Source: Lachnospiraceae bacterium (GTDB lineage Bacteria; Bacillota; Clostridia; Lachnospirales; Lachnospiraceae). Taken from it: a stretch of DNA of 47,155 nucleotides. The position numbers and the translations under genes were made by a program. Where the stretch lies: contig JAFTKW010000023.1 of assembly GCA_017453065.1 (NCBI GenBank), positions 1-47,155 of the forward strand, given 5' to 3'. Below, one piece after another: positions 1-7,572 of this stretch. Numbering within the stretch: position 1 is the first letter of the stretch; each line of letters starts with the position of its first letter. A model generated the notes under the pieces. That model saw only the letters and a program-made list of their open reading frames with translations. It ran no database searches and had not been told where the DNA came from.

Positions 1-1053
1 ACAGGTTTCTTCATCTGGTATGGTGGATTACATAAAGGTAGCGCACTTGCACTTATCGGTATTTATGTATGTTATGGTCTTATCATGGGTATTGGTCTTG
101 GTACAGGTTACCTTTCCCCAGTTAAGACACTTATGCTTTGGTTTGCAGACCGTAAAGGTCTTGCAACAGGACTTGCAGTTGCAGGATTTGGTGCTGCAAA
201 GGCTATTGCTAGCCCAATTATGCAGGCTATGCTTTCCGGCCTTGGCGAAGGCGGTATCTACAAGATGTTCCTTATCTTGGCTGCAATCTACTTCGTAATG
301 ATGTTTGTTGGTCACCTTCTTCTTAAGAAACCAGAAGGTTGGCATGAGCCACAGGGCAGCGAAGCAAAACCTAGCCTTATGCAGGTACTTAAGACCAAAC
401 CTCTTACCAACTACATTGGTATCTGGTTGATGTTCTATATCAACATCACATGTGGTCTTGCACTTATTTCTCAGGAAAAAATGATTGTAAAATGTATCGG
501 TCTTGCTGGAGCAGTAGGTATCATTTCTACTGTATCTGCTATCTTCAACGCAGGCGGACGTCTTGGTTTCTCTGCATGGGCAGATACCATGAAGGATCGT
601 AACACAATCTACAAATTGATCTTTATCCTTTCTATCGCATTTACAGCGATCGTTTGTCTCACAGGCGGTGTTGCAAACGGAGAAGGAAATGTTGTACTTA
701 CAGCACTTGTACTTATCTTGATTTTCTTCGTAAATGCAGGATACGGCGGTGGTTTCTCCAACGTGCCAACACTTCTTTCTGACCACTATGGAATGGGAAG
801 TATCAGTGCTATTCATGGCATCACATTGTCTGCTTGGGCATTTGCAGGTCTTACAGGTAACCAGCTTGCAAACTGGATCGTAAGCACATTTGGTGAAGTG
901 GTAGAGCGTAACGGCAACATGGTGAACCCAACAGGTTACCAGTATGTAATGTATGTTACATTGGTGCTCTATATTGTAGCACTTCTTATCAGTATGTTCT
1001 TGGTGAAGAAGACAGAGAGAAATCCTGAAGCTTCTAATGCTGATTTGCATTAA
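1..1053 (+). CDS. OFA-family MFS transporter (5' end missing)
   Basis: The reading frame is open from base 1 with no start in view, so the gene begins upstream; about 350 residues are visible and family members usually have a little over 400, so roughly the first two helices are absent. The protein is a string of hydrophobic helices. The segment around GYLSPVKTLMLWFADRKG followed by LATGLAVAGFG is typical of the oxalate:formate antiporter (OFA) branch of the major facilitator superfamily, in the loop between helices 4 and 5. Members exchange or import small carboxylates such as oxalate, formate or lactate across the cytoplasmic membrane; the substrate here cannot be told. It ends in a short charged tail (VKKTERNPEASNADLH). 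A hairpin terminator follows, and the next gene is convergent. Codon choice is strongly biased (ctt, cca, ggt, aac), suggesting high expression. Confidence 0.85.
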   Translation, partial: TGFFIWYGGLHKGSALALIGIYVCYGLIMGIGLGTGYLSPVKTLMLWFADRKGLATGLAVAGFGAAKAIASPIMQAMLSGLGEGGIYKMFLILAAIYFVMMFVGHLLLKKPEGWHEPQGSEAKPSLMQVLKTKPLTNYIGIWLMFYINITCGLALISQEKMIVKCIGLAGAVGIISTVSAIFNAGGRLGFSAWADTMKDRNTIYKLIFILSIAFTAIVCLTGGVANGEGNVVLTALVLILIFFVNAGYGGGFSNVPTLLSDHYGMGSISAIHGITLSAWAFAGLTGNQLANWIVSTFGEVVERNGNMVNPTGYQYVMYVTLVLYIVALLISMFLVKKTERNPEASNADLH

Positions 1054-1077
1054 TTCTCATAAACATTTGAGCTAAAT

Positions 1078-1116
1078 AAAAGCAGTATTGCATGAAAGTG
1101 CAATGCTGCTTTTTTG
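1078..1116. terminator. Bidirectional intrinsic terminator
   Basis: An AAAGCAG-TATTGCA arm and a TGCAAT-GCTGCTTT arm form a long stem around a TGAAAG loop, with T runs on the right and A-rich sequence on the left. It can end the transporter transcript on the plus strand and the convergent AraC gene on the minus strand. Confidence 0.85.
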
Positions 1117-1120
1117 TTGA

Positions 1121-1942
1121 TTATTTTGGACGGGTAGAATCTGCATTGGGGGCGTGCCCAAAATGTTTTTTGTAGGCCCTATAAAAGGAGGAGTAGTCCT
1201 TGAATCCACATCTCTCGCAGGCATCCTGCGAGCTGGTTCCATGGAGTATCAGGTCTTTGGCTACAGTAAGTCTCTTTTTGGTGATGTAGTCCCAAGGGGC
1301 AGCTCCTGTAGCGTTTTTAAACAATCTGTTAAAGTGAGAGGAACTTAAGAAGAAATGTTCTGCTAGCATTGGAACAGATAATTCTTCAAATAGATGCTCG
1401 TTTACATATAAAACCACCTGTTCAGAAAGGCTATTCTGGGAATGCTCCTGATTTGCTTTATGTTCCAGCGCACGGTGAATCATATCCAGCATTGTCAATA
1501 AATGAGCTCTTGCAGTGAGCTTACGTCCATATTCGTCTTTTTCTGAAAAAATATGTATAAAGAATTCCTGTATCAGAGCAGTGTTGATTTCAGAGGAATG
1601 AAACATATTGTTCTTTCCCAAGGCACGTTCCTTGTATGCCTTCATAAGTCGTCCCTCAGGATCCCAAGAACTAGCGAATGACAGAGGGAAGTTGATGACG
1701 TATCTTTCGTATCGATTACTCCCAAGTATTTTGGGGCAATGGGATTCAGCAGGACTCATAATCATCAGACTATTTTGTGTTAGGGGATAGGCGGACCCTT
1801 CCACTAGATAGGTGACACTTCCGCTGATAAAAAGATAGATTTCGCATCGGTCGTGAATATGCATGTTGAAATTCGTAGGAGCAGGACAATCATCGATGGC
1901 GTGTCTAATATAGATATCCCCTAAATTGTATTCTTCAATCAT
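1121..1942 (-). CDS. AraC-family transcriptional regulator
   Basis: 273 residues. The N-terminal part (about 1-150) looks like a cupin-type AraC ligand-binding domain (MHIHDRCEIYLFISG, then a glycine/proline turn pattern). The C-terminal 100 residues are the double helix-turn-helix AraC domain, with LSVPMLAEHFFLSSSHFNRLFK as first helix-turn-helix and the conserved CGFKDYSSFYRAYKKHFGHAP signature in the second. The start ATG is preceded by a GAAAGGAA ribosome site. It is divergent from the isomerase/dehydrogenase operon at 2106-4049, with about 160 nt between them that hold paired direct repeats at the operon promoter. The likely role is sugar-responsive control of that operon; this comes from position, and the inducer is unknown. 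Confidence 0.92.
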   Translation of the reverse strand: MIEEYNLGDIYIRHAIDDCPAPTNFNMHIHDRCEIYLFISGSVTYLVEGSAYPLTQNSLMIMSPAESHCPKILGSNRYERYVINFPLSFASSWDPEGRLMKAYKERALGKNNMFHSSEINTALIQEFFIHIFSEKDEYGRKLTARAHLLTMLDMIHRALEHKANQEHSQNSLSEQVVLYVNEHLFEELSVPMLAEHFFLSSSHFNRLFKNATGAAPWDYITKKRLTVAKDLILHGTSSQDACERCGFKDYSSFYRAYKKHFGHAPNADSTRPK

Positions 1943-2010
1943 AATTGGTTCCTTTCAGTAATCTTTTTTGCATCTACAACGTCTTCTTGCTTTGATGTTA
2001 TCACAAATGA

Positions 2011-2048
2011 GCGAAAATGCAATGTATAAAGAGTAAAAGCGCAATGTA
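2011..2048 (+). promoter_or_regulatory. Candidate AraC-type direct-repeat operator
   Basis: Two copies of GCAATGTA begin at 2019 and 2041, 22 nt apart (about two helical turns) in the same orientation. The match extends upstream as an AAA-rich block, 12 of 16 positions agreeing between 2011-2026 and 2033-2048. Same-orientation half-sites two turns apart are the usual arrangement for AraC-family dimers. The downstream copy overlaps the -35 region of the operon promoter, as expected for an activator that touches RNA polymerase. Confidence 0.6.
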
Positions 2049-2073
2049 AATGCAAATTCTATCATGCTAGAAT
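2045..2073 (+). promoter_or_regulatory. Promoter of isomerase/dehydrogenase operon
   Basis: A TAGAAT -10 box (2068-2073) sits 17 nt after a poor -35 (TGTAAA, 2045-2050). A weak -35 overlapped by a repeat half-site suggests dependence on the divergent AraC protein. Confidence 0.5.
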
Positions 2074-2105
2074 ACAGGTAGAAATCATTTTTGGGAGGTG
2101 GAAGT

Positions 2106-2924
2106 ATGGGTTTTCAGTTAGCAGCATTTGCGGATGAGGCAGATGGTAAAATCTTAGGCCAGATTCAGGCCATGAAAGACAATGGTATAGGGTACTTGGA
2201 AATCAGAGGAGTGGACGGACAAAATATCTCCAATATTTCTGTGGACAAGGCGAAGGAAGTGCGCAAACAGTTAGACGACGCTGGTTTGGCAGTCTGGTCC
2301 CTAGGCTCTCCTTATGGAAAGATTGGCATTACAGATGATTTTGAGCCACATTTAGATTTGTTCAAGAGAGGTCTTGAATTGGCAGAGGTATTGGGGACAA
2401 AGCATATTCGTATGTTTAGCTTTTATATTCCTCAGGGAGAGGAAGAAAAATATGCGGATGAAGTAATGAAAAGACTAGATCGATTTGTATCCTGTGCAAA
2501 AGATAGCGGAATCATTCTTTGTCATGAAAATGAAAAAGGAATTTATGGTGATATGGCAGTTCGCTGCGCGGAAATTCACCGCAATTTCCCACAACTTAGA
2601 GCGGTATTTGATCCTGCGAACTTTATCCAGTGCGGGCAGGATACCGTTGAGGCGTGGAAACTGCTGGAGCCTTATGTGGAATATATGCATATCAAGGATG
2701 CACTGGCAGATGGAAGCGTAGTTCCAGCGGGGAAAGGAATCGGCAATCTTCCATACCTGCTTCAGAACTACAAGGGTAGTGTACTGACTTTGGAACCTCA
2801 TCTGTCAGTGTTTGATGGATTTGCTTCCCTGGAGGCAGAAGCAAAGACAAAGATGCAGTATGTATATCCATCATCTAGAGCCGCTTTTGACGCGGCAGTA
2901 AAAGCGCTTAAAGAACTGATTTAA
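2106..2924 (+). CDS. Sugar phosphate isomerase/epimerase family protein (xylose isomerase-like TIM barrel)
   Basis: 272 residues from ATG 2106, chosen because GGGAGGTG lies 6 nt upstream; an in-frame TTG at 2091 overlaps that ribosome site. The protein fits the AP_endonuc_2 / xylose isomerase-like TIM-barrel family. Acidic and His residues expected as metal ligands are in strand-end motifs: CHENEKGIYGD around residue 145, FDPANFIQCG around 170, MHIKDAL around 200 and LTLEPHL around 230. Such enzymes isomerise or epimerise sugars or inositol derivatives. It is followed 12 nt later by a Gfo/Idh/MocA dehydrogenase, a common pairing for oxidising and epimerising a sugar or cyclitol. The exact substrate cannot be read from sequence. 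Confidence 0.88.
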   Translation: MGFQLAAFADEADGKILGQIQAMKDNGIGYLEIRGVDGQNISNISVDKAKEVRKQLDDAGLAVWSLGSPYGKIGITDDFEPHLDLFKRGLELAEVLGTKHIRMFSFYIPQGEEEKYADEVMKRLDRFVSCAKDSGIILCHENEKGIYGDMAVRCAEIHRNFPQLRAVFDPANFIQCGQDTVEAWKLLEPYVEYMHIKDALADGSVVPAGKGIGNLPYLLQNYKGSVLTLEPHLSVFDGFASLEAEAKTKMQYVYPSSRAAFDAAVKALKELI

Positions 2925-2936
2925 GGAGGGGCAAAA

Positions 2937-4049
2937 ATGGAAAAGATCAGACTTGGTATCATTGGATATGGAAATATGGGTAGAGGTCATTTTGCCAATG
3001 TGATGGAAGGCAAGTGCCCATCTGTGGAAGTAACAGCGGTATGTGATCTTGTAGAGGAAAAGATGGACAAAGCAAAGGAATATCCAGGCGTAGCTACCTT
3101 CACAGATTACAAAGAAATGCTGGATAGTAAATTGGTGGATGCAGTACTGATTGCAACACCACATTATGATCATCCTACCATCGCAATCGAGTGTCTGAAT
3201 CGCAATATCCATGTGATTACAGATAAGCCTGCTGGAGTGTATGCTAGACAGGTAAGAGAGATGAATGAAGCGGCAGAAAAGTCAAATGCCAAATTTGGAA
3301 TTATGTTTAATCAGCGTACCAATCCTCTTTATGCAAAGGCGCGTGAAATTGTGCAGAGTGGAGAACTTGGTGAATTGAAACGCATGGTGTGGATTATCAC
3401 CAACTGGTACAGAACCCAGGCATATTATGACTCTGGCACTTGGAGGGCTACCTGGAATGGAGAGGGCGGTGGAGTACTGCTAAATCAGGCCCCTCACAAC
3501 CTTGACTTGTGGCAGTGGATATTTGGTATGCCAAAGAGAGTGAGAGCGTTCTGTGACTTTGGTAAGTATCATAAGATCGATGTAGAAGATGATGTAACTA
3601 TCTTTGCAGAATATGCAAATGGCGCTACTGCAACCTTTATCTCTACGACCGGAGAGGCGCCAGGAACCAACCGATTGGAGATTTCAGGCGACAAGGGCAA
3701 GATTGTCATTGAACATGGCAAACTTTGCTGGTGGAAATTAGAAACTCCTGAAAGAGAATTTTGTTTCACTGCAACAGAGGGCTTCATAACCCCTAACTGC
3801 ACATATGAAGAATTTTCAGCACCGGTTCCAGAAGGACACCCAGAAGTGCTGGAGGCCTTTGCACAGTCCATTTTGAATGGAACAGAGATGATAGCAGAAG
3901 GAAAAGAAGGTATCAATTCCCTTTCTATTTCCAATGCAGCGTACTTGTCTACATGGACCAATGATTGGGCGGAGATTCCAACAGATGAAGCTTTGTTTGA
4001 AAAATACTTAAATGATTTGTGCGCGAAAGAGCAAGCAAAAAATTCCTAA
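2937..4049 (+). CDS. Gfo/Idh/MocA family oxidoreductase
   Basis: 370 residues behind an AAGGAGGGG ribosome site. The N-terminal Rossmann fold begins with GIIGYGNMGRGHF (the dinucleotide loop), and the TDKPAG segment near residue 97 corresponds to the family's EKP motif with the catalytic Lys. The middle part (GEGGGVLLNQAPHNLDLWQWIFG, split by fold boundaries) carries the His of the usual HxxD motif. The C-terminal half is the alpha/beta dimerisation and substrate domain. Members oxidise hydroxyls of sugars, inositols or glycosides with NAD(P). Second gene of the operon led by the TIM-barrel protein, under likely AraC control. A terminator follows at 4122. Confidence 0.92.
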   Translation: MEKIRLGIIGYGNMGRGHFANVMEGKCPSVEVTAVCDLVEEKMDKAKEYPGVATFTDYKEMLDSKLVDAVLIATPHYDHPTIAIECLNRNIHVITDKPAGVYARQVREMNEAAEKSNAKFGIMFNQRTNPLYAKAREIVQSGELGELKRMVWIITNWYRTQAYYDSGTWRATWNGEGGGVLLNQAPHNLDLWQWIFGMPKRVRAFCDFGKYHKIDVEDDVTIFAEYANGATATFISTTGEAPGTNRLEISGDKGKIVIEHGKLCWWKLETPEREFCFTATEGFITPNCTYEEFSAPVPEGHPEVLEAFAQSILNGTEMIAEGKEGINSLSISNAAYLSTWTNDWAEIPTDEALFEKYLNDLCAKEQAKNS

Positions 4050-4087
4050 CCGCTCACTGTGAAAGATTAGAGGTGCTTCGTGAGCGG
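4050..4087 (+). repeat. Inverted repeat after the dehydrogenase gene
   Basis: CCGCTCAC directly after the stop codon is the exact reverse complement of GTGAGCGG at 4080-4087, with a 22-nt loop. It has no U-run and lies ahead of the true terminator, so it may only protect the 3' end of the transcript. Confidence 0.5.
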
Positions 4088-4121
4088 TGGAAGGTGAGAT
4101 GGTAAATTTTGGCACCTAGAC

Positions 4122-4149
4122 AAAAAGCCCCCTTTATAAAGGGGCTTTT
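4122..4149. terminator. Intrinsic terminator
   Basis: AAAAGCCCC and GGGGCTTTT pair across a short CTTTATAAA loop, with A and T tracts on both sides. It separates the dehydrogenase gene from the convergent DUF4317 gene and can serve both. Confidence 0.88.
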
Positions 4150-4177
4150 CTTATGCCAAAAAACTTATATCTAAATA

Positions 4178-5326
4178 TTAGTAATCCATCTCGTCCTCGG
4201 GGATGGCTGTGTGAACAGGAATTCCGTTTACTTCCACCTGATCGGTAATTGGGATGACAAGGCATCTACGTCCGTTTACCGTGGCAGTTTCAATGAGGTC
4301 TGCCCTTTCCGGATTGACCTTGATGACGATGTCAGGAGTTTTTACTTCGAAAGTACGCTGATTTGCCACATTGCTAACACAAAGAGAAGTTTTGGCACCA
4401 GCGGTCTGGTCATAGGTCTGTTCAAAACGCTCTAAATGCTCGTCTTTGACACCACTATTTGCAAGAAGTCTATGTACCTCATTTTTGTCCAGCATCAGAG
4501 GCTCTGGATTGTCCTTGTGTTCCTCAACCATTTCGTGGAGTCTGCTATGAATTCCAACCACAGTTTCCAAGTCGCAGTCGTCGCCCAAGGTTTCCTCGAT
4601 GATGGTCTGGAAGGTTTCTTTTTGGCTGATGGCTGGCATTGGGATAGGACAGCCTAGGAGTTGATCCATGAAACTGGTGTTAAACTCGTTCACATCCTTG
4701 GTGTAATATAGGGTAGAGTGGATATCTGCTGTGCGGTCGTTGAAGGCAGGGAACAAAAAGCCTGCTTCAGGCATATCTACCACCCAGTCGCGGATGCGGT
4801 TGCGGAAAGCACCAGAAAGATCATCATAGCTAAGGCCTGGCTTAGAAAGGTTTACAGGGCAGATGCAGCACATGATGTATTCATAGACTTCATCGGAAGC
4901 GTCCTCCATAGTGATGCCATCTGTGGTTTTGCCAGGTACATCGTACACGTCGTGAATGAGCAGAATCAAATAATTTCCTACATATTCATAGGCTTCAATG
5001 ACTTTGTCATAGAACTGGTCAAGCAAAGCATCATCCTTTAATTTACTTTCTCTAAGGCGATATAAGAATTCCTGTGCGCCGCCAGCTTCCTCACTGGAAA
5101 GAGGGAACTGAAGATTCAACAGATTTCGTCCAACCGCACCGGACAAATTCTTGCGCAGAATCTGAAAATATTTGTACATCTCTTCCTCGGGAAGACCTAA
5201 AAAGGCTTCCTTAAACTGAGATTTCTTTGTTTTTTCACCGTCCACATAGCAACCGCAGATACGAGTAATGGAGCAGTTCCTAGGTGTAAAAAGTTTTTTG
5301 ATTTCTGAAATTTCTTGCTTAGTCAT
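4178..5326 (-). CDS. DUF4317 family protein
   Basis: 382 residues from the ATG at 5326; the frame extends upstream to a TTG at 5386, but the conserved family start (MTKQEISEIKKLFTPRNCSI) and a GAGG site 12 nt upstream favour 5326. The protein has ICGCYVDGEK near the N-terminus, a mixed alpha/beta middle and a C-terminal part ending in VEVNGIPVHTAIPEDEMDY. I see no signal peptide, membrane helix or catalytic motif, so it is probably cytoplasmic. Function is unknown; the family is common in Lachnospiraceae and relatives. It is divergent from the Spo0A-like gene. Confidence 0.8.
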   Translation of the reverse strand: MTKQEISEIKKLFTPRNCSITRICGCYVDGEKTKKSQFKEAFLGLPEEEMYKYFQILRKNLSGAVGRNLLNLQFPLSSEEAGGAQEFLYRLRESKLKDDALLDQFYDKVIEAYEYVGNYLILLIHDVYDVPGKTTDGITMEDASDEVYEYIMCCICPVNLSKPGLSYDDLSGAFRNRIRDWVVDMPEAGFLFPAFNDRTADIHSTLYYTKDVNEFNTSFMDQLLGCPIPMPAISQKETFQTIIEETLGDDCDLETVVGIHSRLHEMVEEHKDNPEPLMLDKNEVHRLLANSGVKDEHLERFEQTYDQTAGAKTSLCVSNVANQRTFEVKTPDIVIKVNPERADLIETATVNGRRCLVIPITDQVEVNGIPVHTAIPEDEMDY

Positions 5327-5428
5327 AAGTCGATTTAACCTCTTCTTTTCCAAAATTCTTCTTAAGTATAGAACAATTTTCGCCAAACCTCAAGGAAGAA
5401 AAACGTCAGGAAATGCGGTCTGTTTCAG

Positions 5429-5458
5429 TTGAAGAAAAAAGAAGTCAAAACGTATAAT
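5429..5458 (+). promoter_or_regulatory. Sigma-A promoter of the Spo0A-like gene
   Basis: TTGAAG (5429-5434), 18 nt, TATAAT (5453-5458). An ATG at 5457 overlaps this -10 box, which argues for the downstream start at 5493. Confidence 0.7.
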
Positions 5459-5492
5459 GAAAAAGGATTTTTTTGTAAAAGGGAGGATATTC

Positions 5493-6035
5493 ATGGAACA
5501 AGTGAATTTGAATCTTACAAATGAGAGCGACAAAGTCTATCGGATTTTGGGAGACTTGATGCGTGCAGATAAAGAGTTTCAGATTATGATTACGGTGCCT
5601 TCTTCGGCATCCAAACCAGTAGCAATGCAAAACGTGACTTCGATGCGAGCAAAAGGGGAAGCTAGTGCGGTAGAAGAGATACACGATTTGGAAAAAGACG
5701 TGACAGACATGATCCACGATATTGGTGTTCCAGCACATATCAAAGGATACCAGTATCTACGAGAAGCAATTATGATTTCGGTGGAAGATACCTCTATGCT
5801 TGGAAGTATCACCAAGATTCTTTATCCAACCATTGCCAAGAAGTTTCAAACCACACCAAGTAGGGTAGAGCGTGCCATTCGTCATGCCATAGAGGTGGCA
5901 TGGTCTAGAGGAAGAATGGAAACATTAGACAATTTGTTTGGATATACCATCGATACAGGGAAAGGAAAACCCACAAATTCCGAATTTATCGCTCTGATTG
6001 CAGACAAAATTAGGCTTAGGTATCGAGTTTTATAG
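5493..6035 (+). CDS. Spo0A C-terminal-domain protein lacking a receiver domain
   Basis: 180 residues from ATG 5493 (GGGAGG ribosome site 7 nt upstream). Residues about 75-180 closely resemble the DNA-binding domain of Spo0[27 protein letters not shown], then the recognition region [19 protein letters not shown], then FGYT and [17 protein letters not shown]. The first 75 residues do not contain the DD, T/S and K residues of a response-regulator receiver and are too short to be one. It therefore cannot be controlled by phosphorylation in the usual way. It may bind 0A-box-like sites constitutively, compete with true Spo0A, or use another signal. It lies 70 nt upstream of glgA and has its own promoter. 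Confidence 0.85.
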   Translation: MEQVNLNLTNESDKVYRILGDLMRADKEFQIMITVPSSASKPVAMQNVTSMRAKGEASAVEEIHDLEKDVTDMIHDIGVPAHIKGYQYLREAIMISVEDTSMLGSITKILYPTIAKKFQTTPSRVERAIRHAIEVAWSRGRMETLDNLFGYTIDTGKGKPTNSEFIALIADKIRLRYRVL

Positions 6036-6046
6036 ACAAAAACTAC

Positions 6047-6075
6047 TTTCAAATAGGCCCTCGGTGTTGTATAAT
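6047..6075 (+). promoter_or_regulatory. Possible glgA promoter
   Basis: A perfect TATAAT (6070-6075) lies 30 nt before the glgA start; the best -35 at 17-nt spacing is TTTCAA, which is weak. Read-through from the upstream gene is also possible, as no terminator is seen. Confidence 0.45.
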
Positions 6076-6105
6076 ATAGAAAAATGTTTTACAGGAGGGA
6101 TTACG

Positions 6106-7551
6106 ATGAAAAACATATTGTTCGTAGCATCCGAGGGCGTGCCTTTTATTAAGACTGGTGGACTCGCAGACGTAGTGGGTTCCTTACCGAAATGTATTGA
6201 CAAAGAATATTTTGATGTCAGAGTAATCATTCCTAGGTATACCTGCATGAAACCAGCTATGCAGGAGAAGTGCAGTTACTTCCATCATTTTTATATGGAT
6301 TTCAACTGGCATGAAGAATATGTAGGTATTTTGCAGGCGGAAGTAGAGGGAATCAAGTATTATCTCATTGACAATGAGAAATATTTTGGTGGCTTCAAAC
6401 CATACAGTGACAATGCGCTTTTTGAGATTGAAAAGTATGCTTATTTCTCAAAGGCTGCACTTGCAATTTTGCCTGTGATTGGATTTAGACCTGACGTAAT
6501 TCATTGCCATGACTGGCAGACGGGCCTGATTCCAGTATATTTGAAGGAGCGTTTTGCAGGGGATGAGTTCTTTAGAGGTATCAAGTCTGTTATGACCATC
6601 CACAACCTAAAATTCCAGGGTAAGTGGGATGTGAAGACGGTACAGAGCATTACAGGTCTTCCAGATTACTATTTTGCTCCAGACAAGCTAGAGGCGTACA
6701 AGGATGCCAACCTCTTAAAGGGTGGTTTGGTATTTGCAGATGCCATTACTACGGTAAGTAACACTTATGCAGAGGAAATCAAGACTTCCTTCTACGGCGA
6801 AGGTTTAGATGGGCTGATGAATGCCAGAAGTGGAGATTTAAGGGGTATTGTCAATGGTATTGACTACACAGACTTCAATCCAGAGACAGACCCATACATT
6901 GAAAAACAGTATGACGCTGTAAACTTCCGCAAGGAAAAAATTAAAAACAAGAGAGCACTTCAGAAGGAACTCGGTCTAAATCAGGATGACAAGGCCATGA
7001 TGATTGGAATCGTATCCAGACTTACAGATCAGAAGGGCTTGGATTTGATTGCCTATGTGATGGACGAGCTTTGTCAGGACAATGTACAGATTGTTGTGCT
7101 GGGTACTGGTGAGGAGCGTTATGAGAATATGTTCCGTCACTTTGCATGGAAATATAGCGGTAAAGTATCTGCTAATATTTACTACTCTGAGGAACTTTCT
7201 CACAAGATTTATGCGGCTTGTGATGCATTCCTGATGCCATCTCTGTTTGAGCCTTGTGGACTTAGCCAGCTCATGAGCTTGCGCTATGGTACCGTGCCTA
7301 TTGTTCGTGAGACCGGTGGTCTGAAAGATACCGTTGAACCATACAATGAGTATGAGAGCAAAGGTACAGGCTTTAGCTTTACCAATTACAATGCACACGA
7401 AATGTTGGATGCAATTCGCTATGCAGAAAAGATTTATTACGATAAGAAGAGAGAGTGGAATAAAATCATTGACCGTGCTATGGCAGTGGACTTCTCATGG
7501 CATGTGTCGGCCCTTAAATATCAGGAGATGTACGACTGGTTGATTGGCTAG
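6106..7551 (+). CDS. glgA: Glycogen synthase (ADP-glucose type, GT5)
   Basis: 481 residues from ATG 6106 (ACAGGAGGGA site upstream; an upstream in-frame extension overlaps the previous gene and lacks conservation). It transfers glucose from ADP-glucose to the non-reducing end of alpha-1,4-glucan in glycogen synthesis. The hallmark N-terminal KTGGL motif with Lys16 binds ADP-glucose. VIHCHDWQTGLIP, IHNLKFQG and the C-terminal PSLFEPCGLSQLMSLRYGTVPIVRETGGL segment, containing the conserved Glu and the GGL loop, are all present. Length is normal for a bacterial GlgA. No other glycogen gene lies in the window. Confidence 0.96.
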   Translation: MKNILFVASEGVPFIKTGGLADVVGSLPKCIDKEYFDVRVIIPRYTCMKPAMQEKCSYFHHFYMDFNWHEEYVGILQAEVEGIKYYLIDNEKYFGGFKPYSDNALFEIEKYAYFSKAALAILPVIGFRPDVIHCHDWQTGLIPVYLKERFAGDEFFRGIKSVMTIHNLKFQGKWDVKTVQSITGLPDYYFAPDKLEAYKDANLLKGGLVFADAITTVSNTYAEEIKTSFYGEGLDGLMNARSGDLRGIVNGIDYTDFNPETDPYIEKQYDAVNFRKEKIKNKRALQKELGLNQDDKAMMIGIVSRLTDQKGLDLIAYVMDELCQDNVQIVVLGTGEERYENMFRHFAWKYSGKVSANIYYSEELSHKIYAACDAFLMPSLFEPCGLSQLMSLRYGTVPIVRETGGLKDTVEPYNEYESKGTGFSFTNYNAHEMLDAIRYAEKIYYDKKREWNKIIDRAMAVDFSWHVSALKYQEMYDWLIG

Positions 7552-7572
7552 GTTTTATATTAGGATTTAACG

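Noticed and set aside
28-1050. 340-codon open frame on the minus strand
   Set aside because: It is the antisense of the MFS transporter, very rich in Cys and His, with no ribosome site. It arises from the biased codons of the real gene.
5998-6105. 36-residue N-terminal extension of glgA
   Set aside because: Overlaps the previous gene and the TATAAT box; GlgA proteins begin at the MKNILFVASE-type strand.
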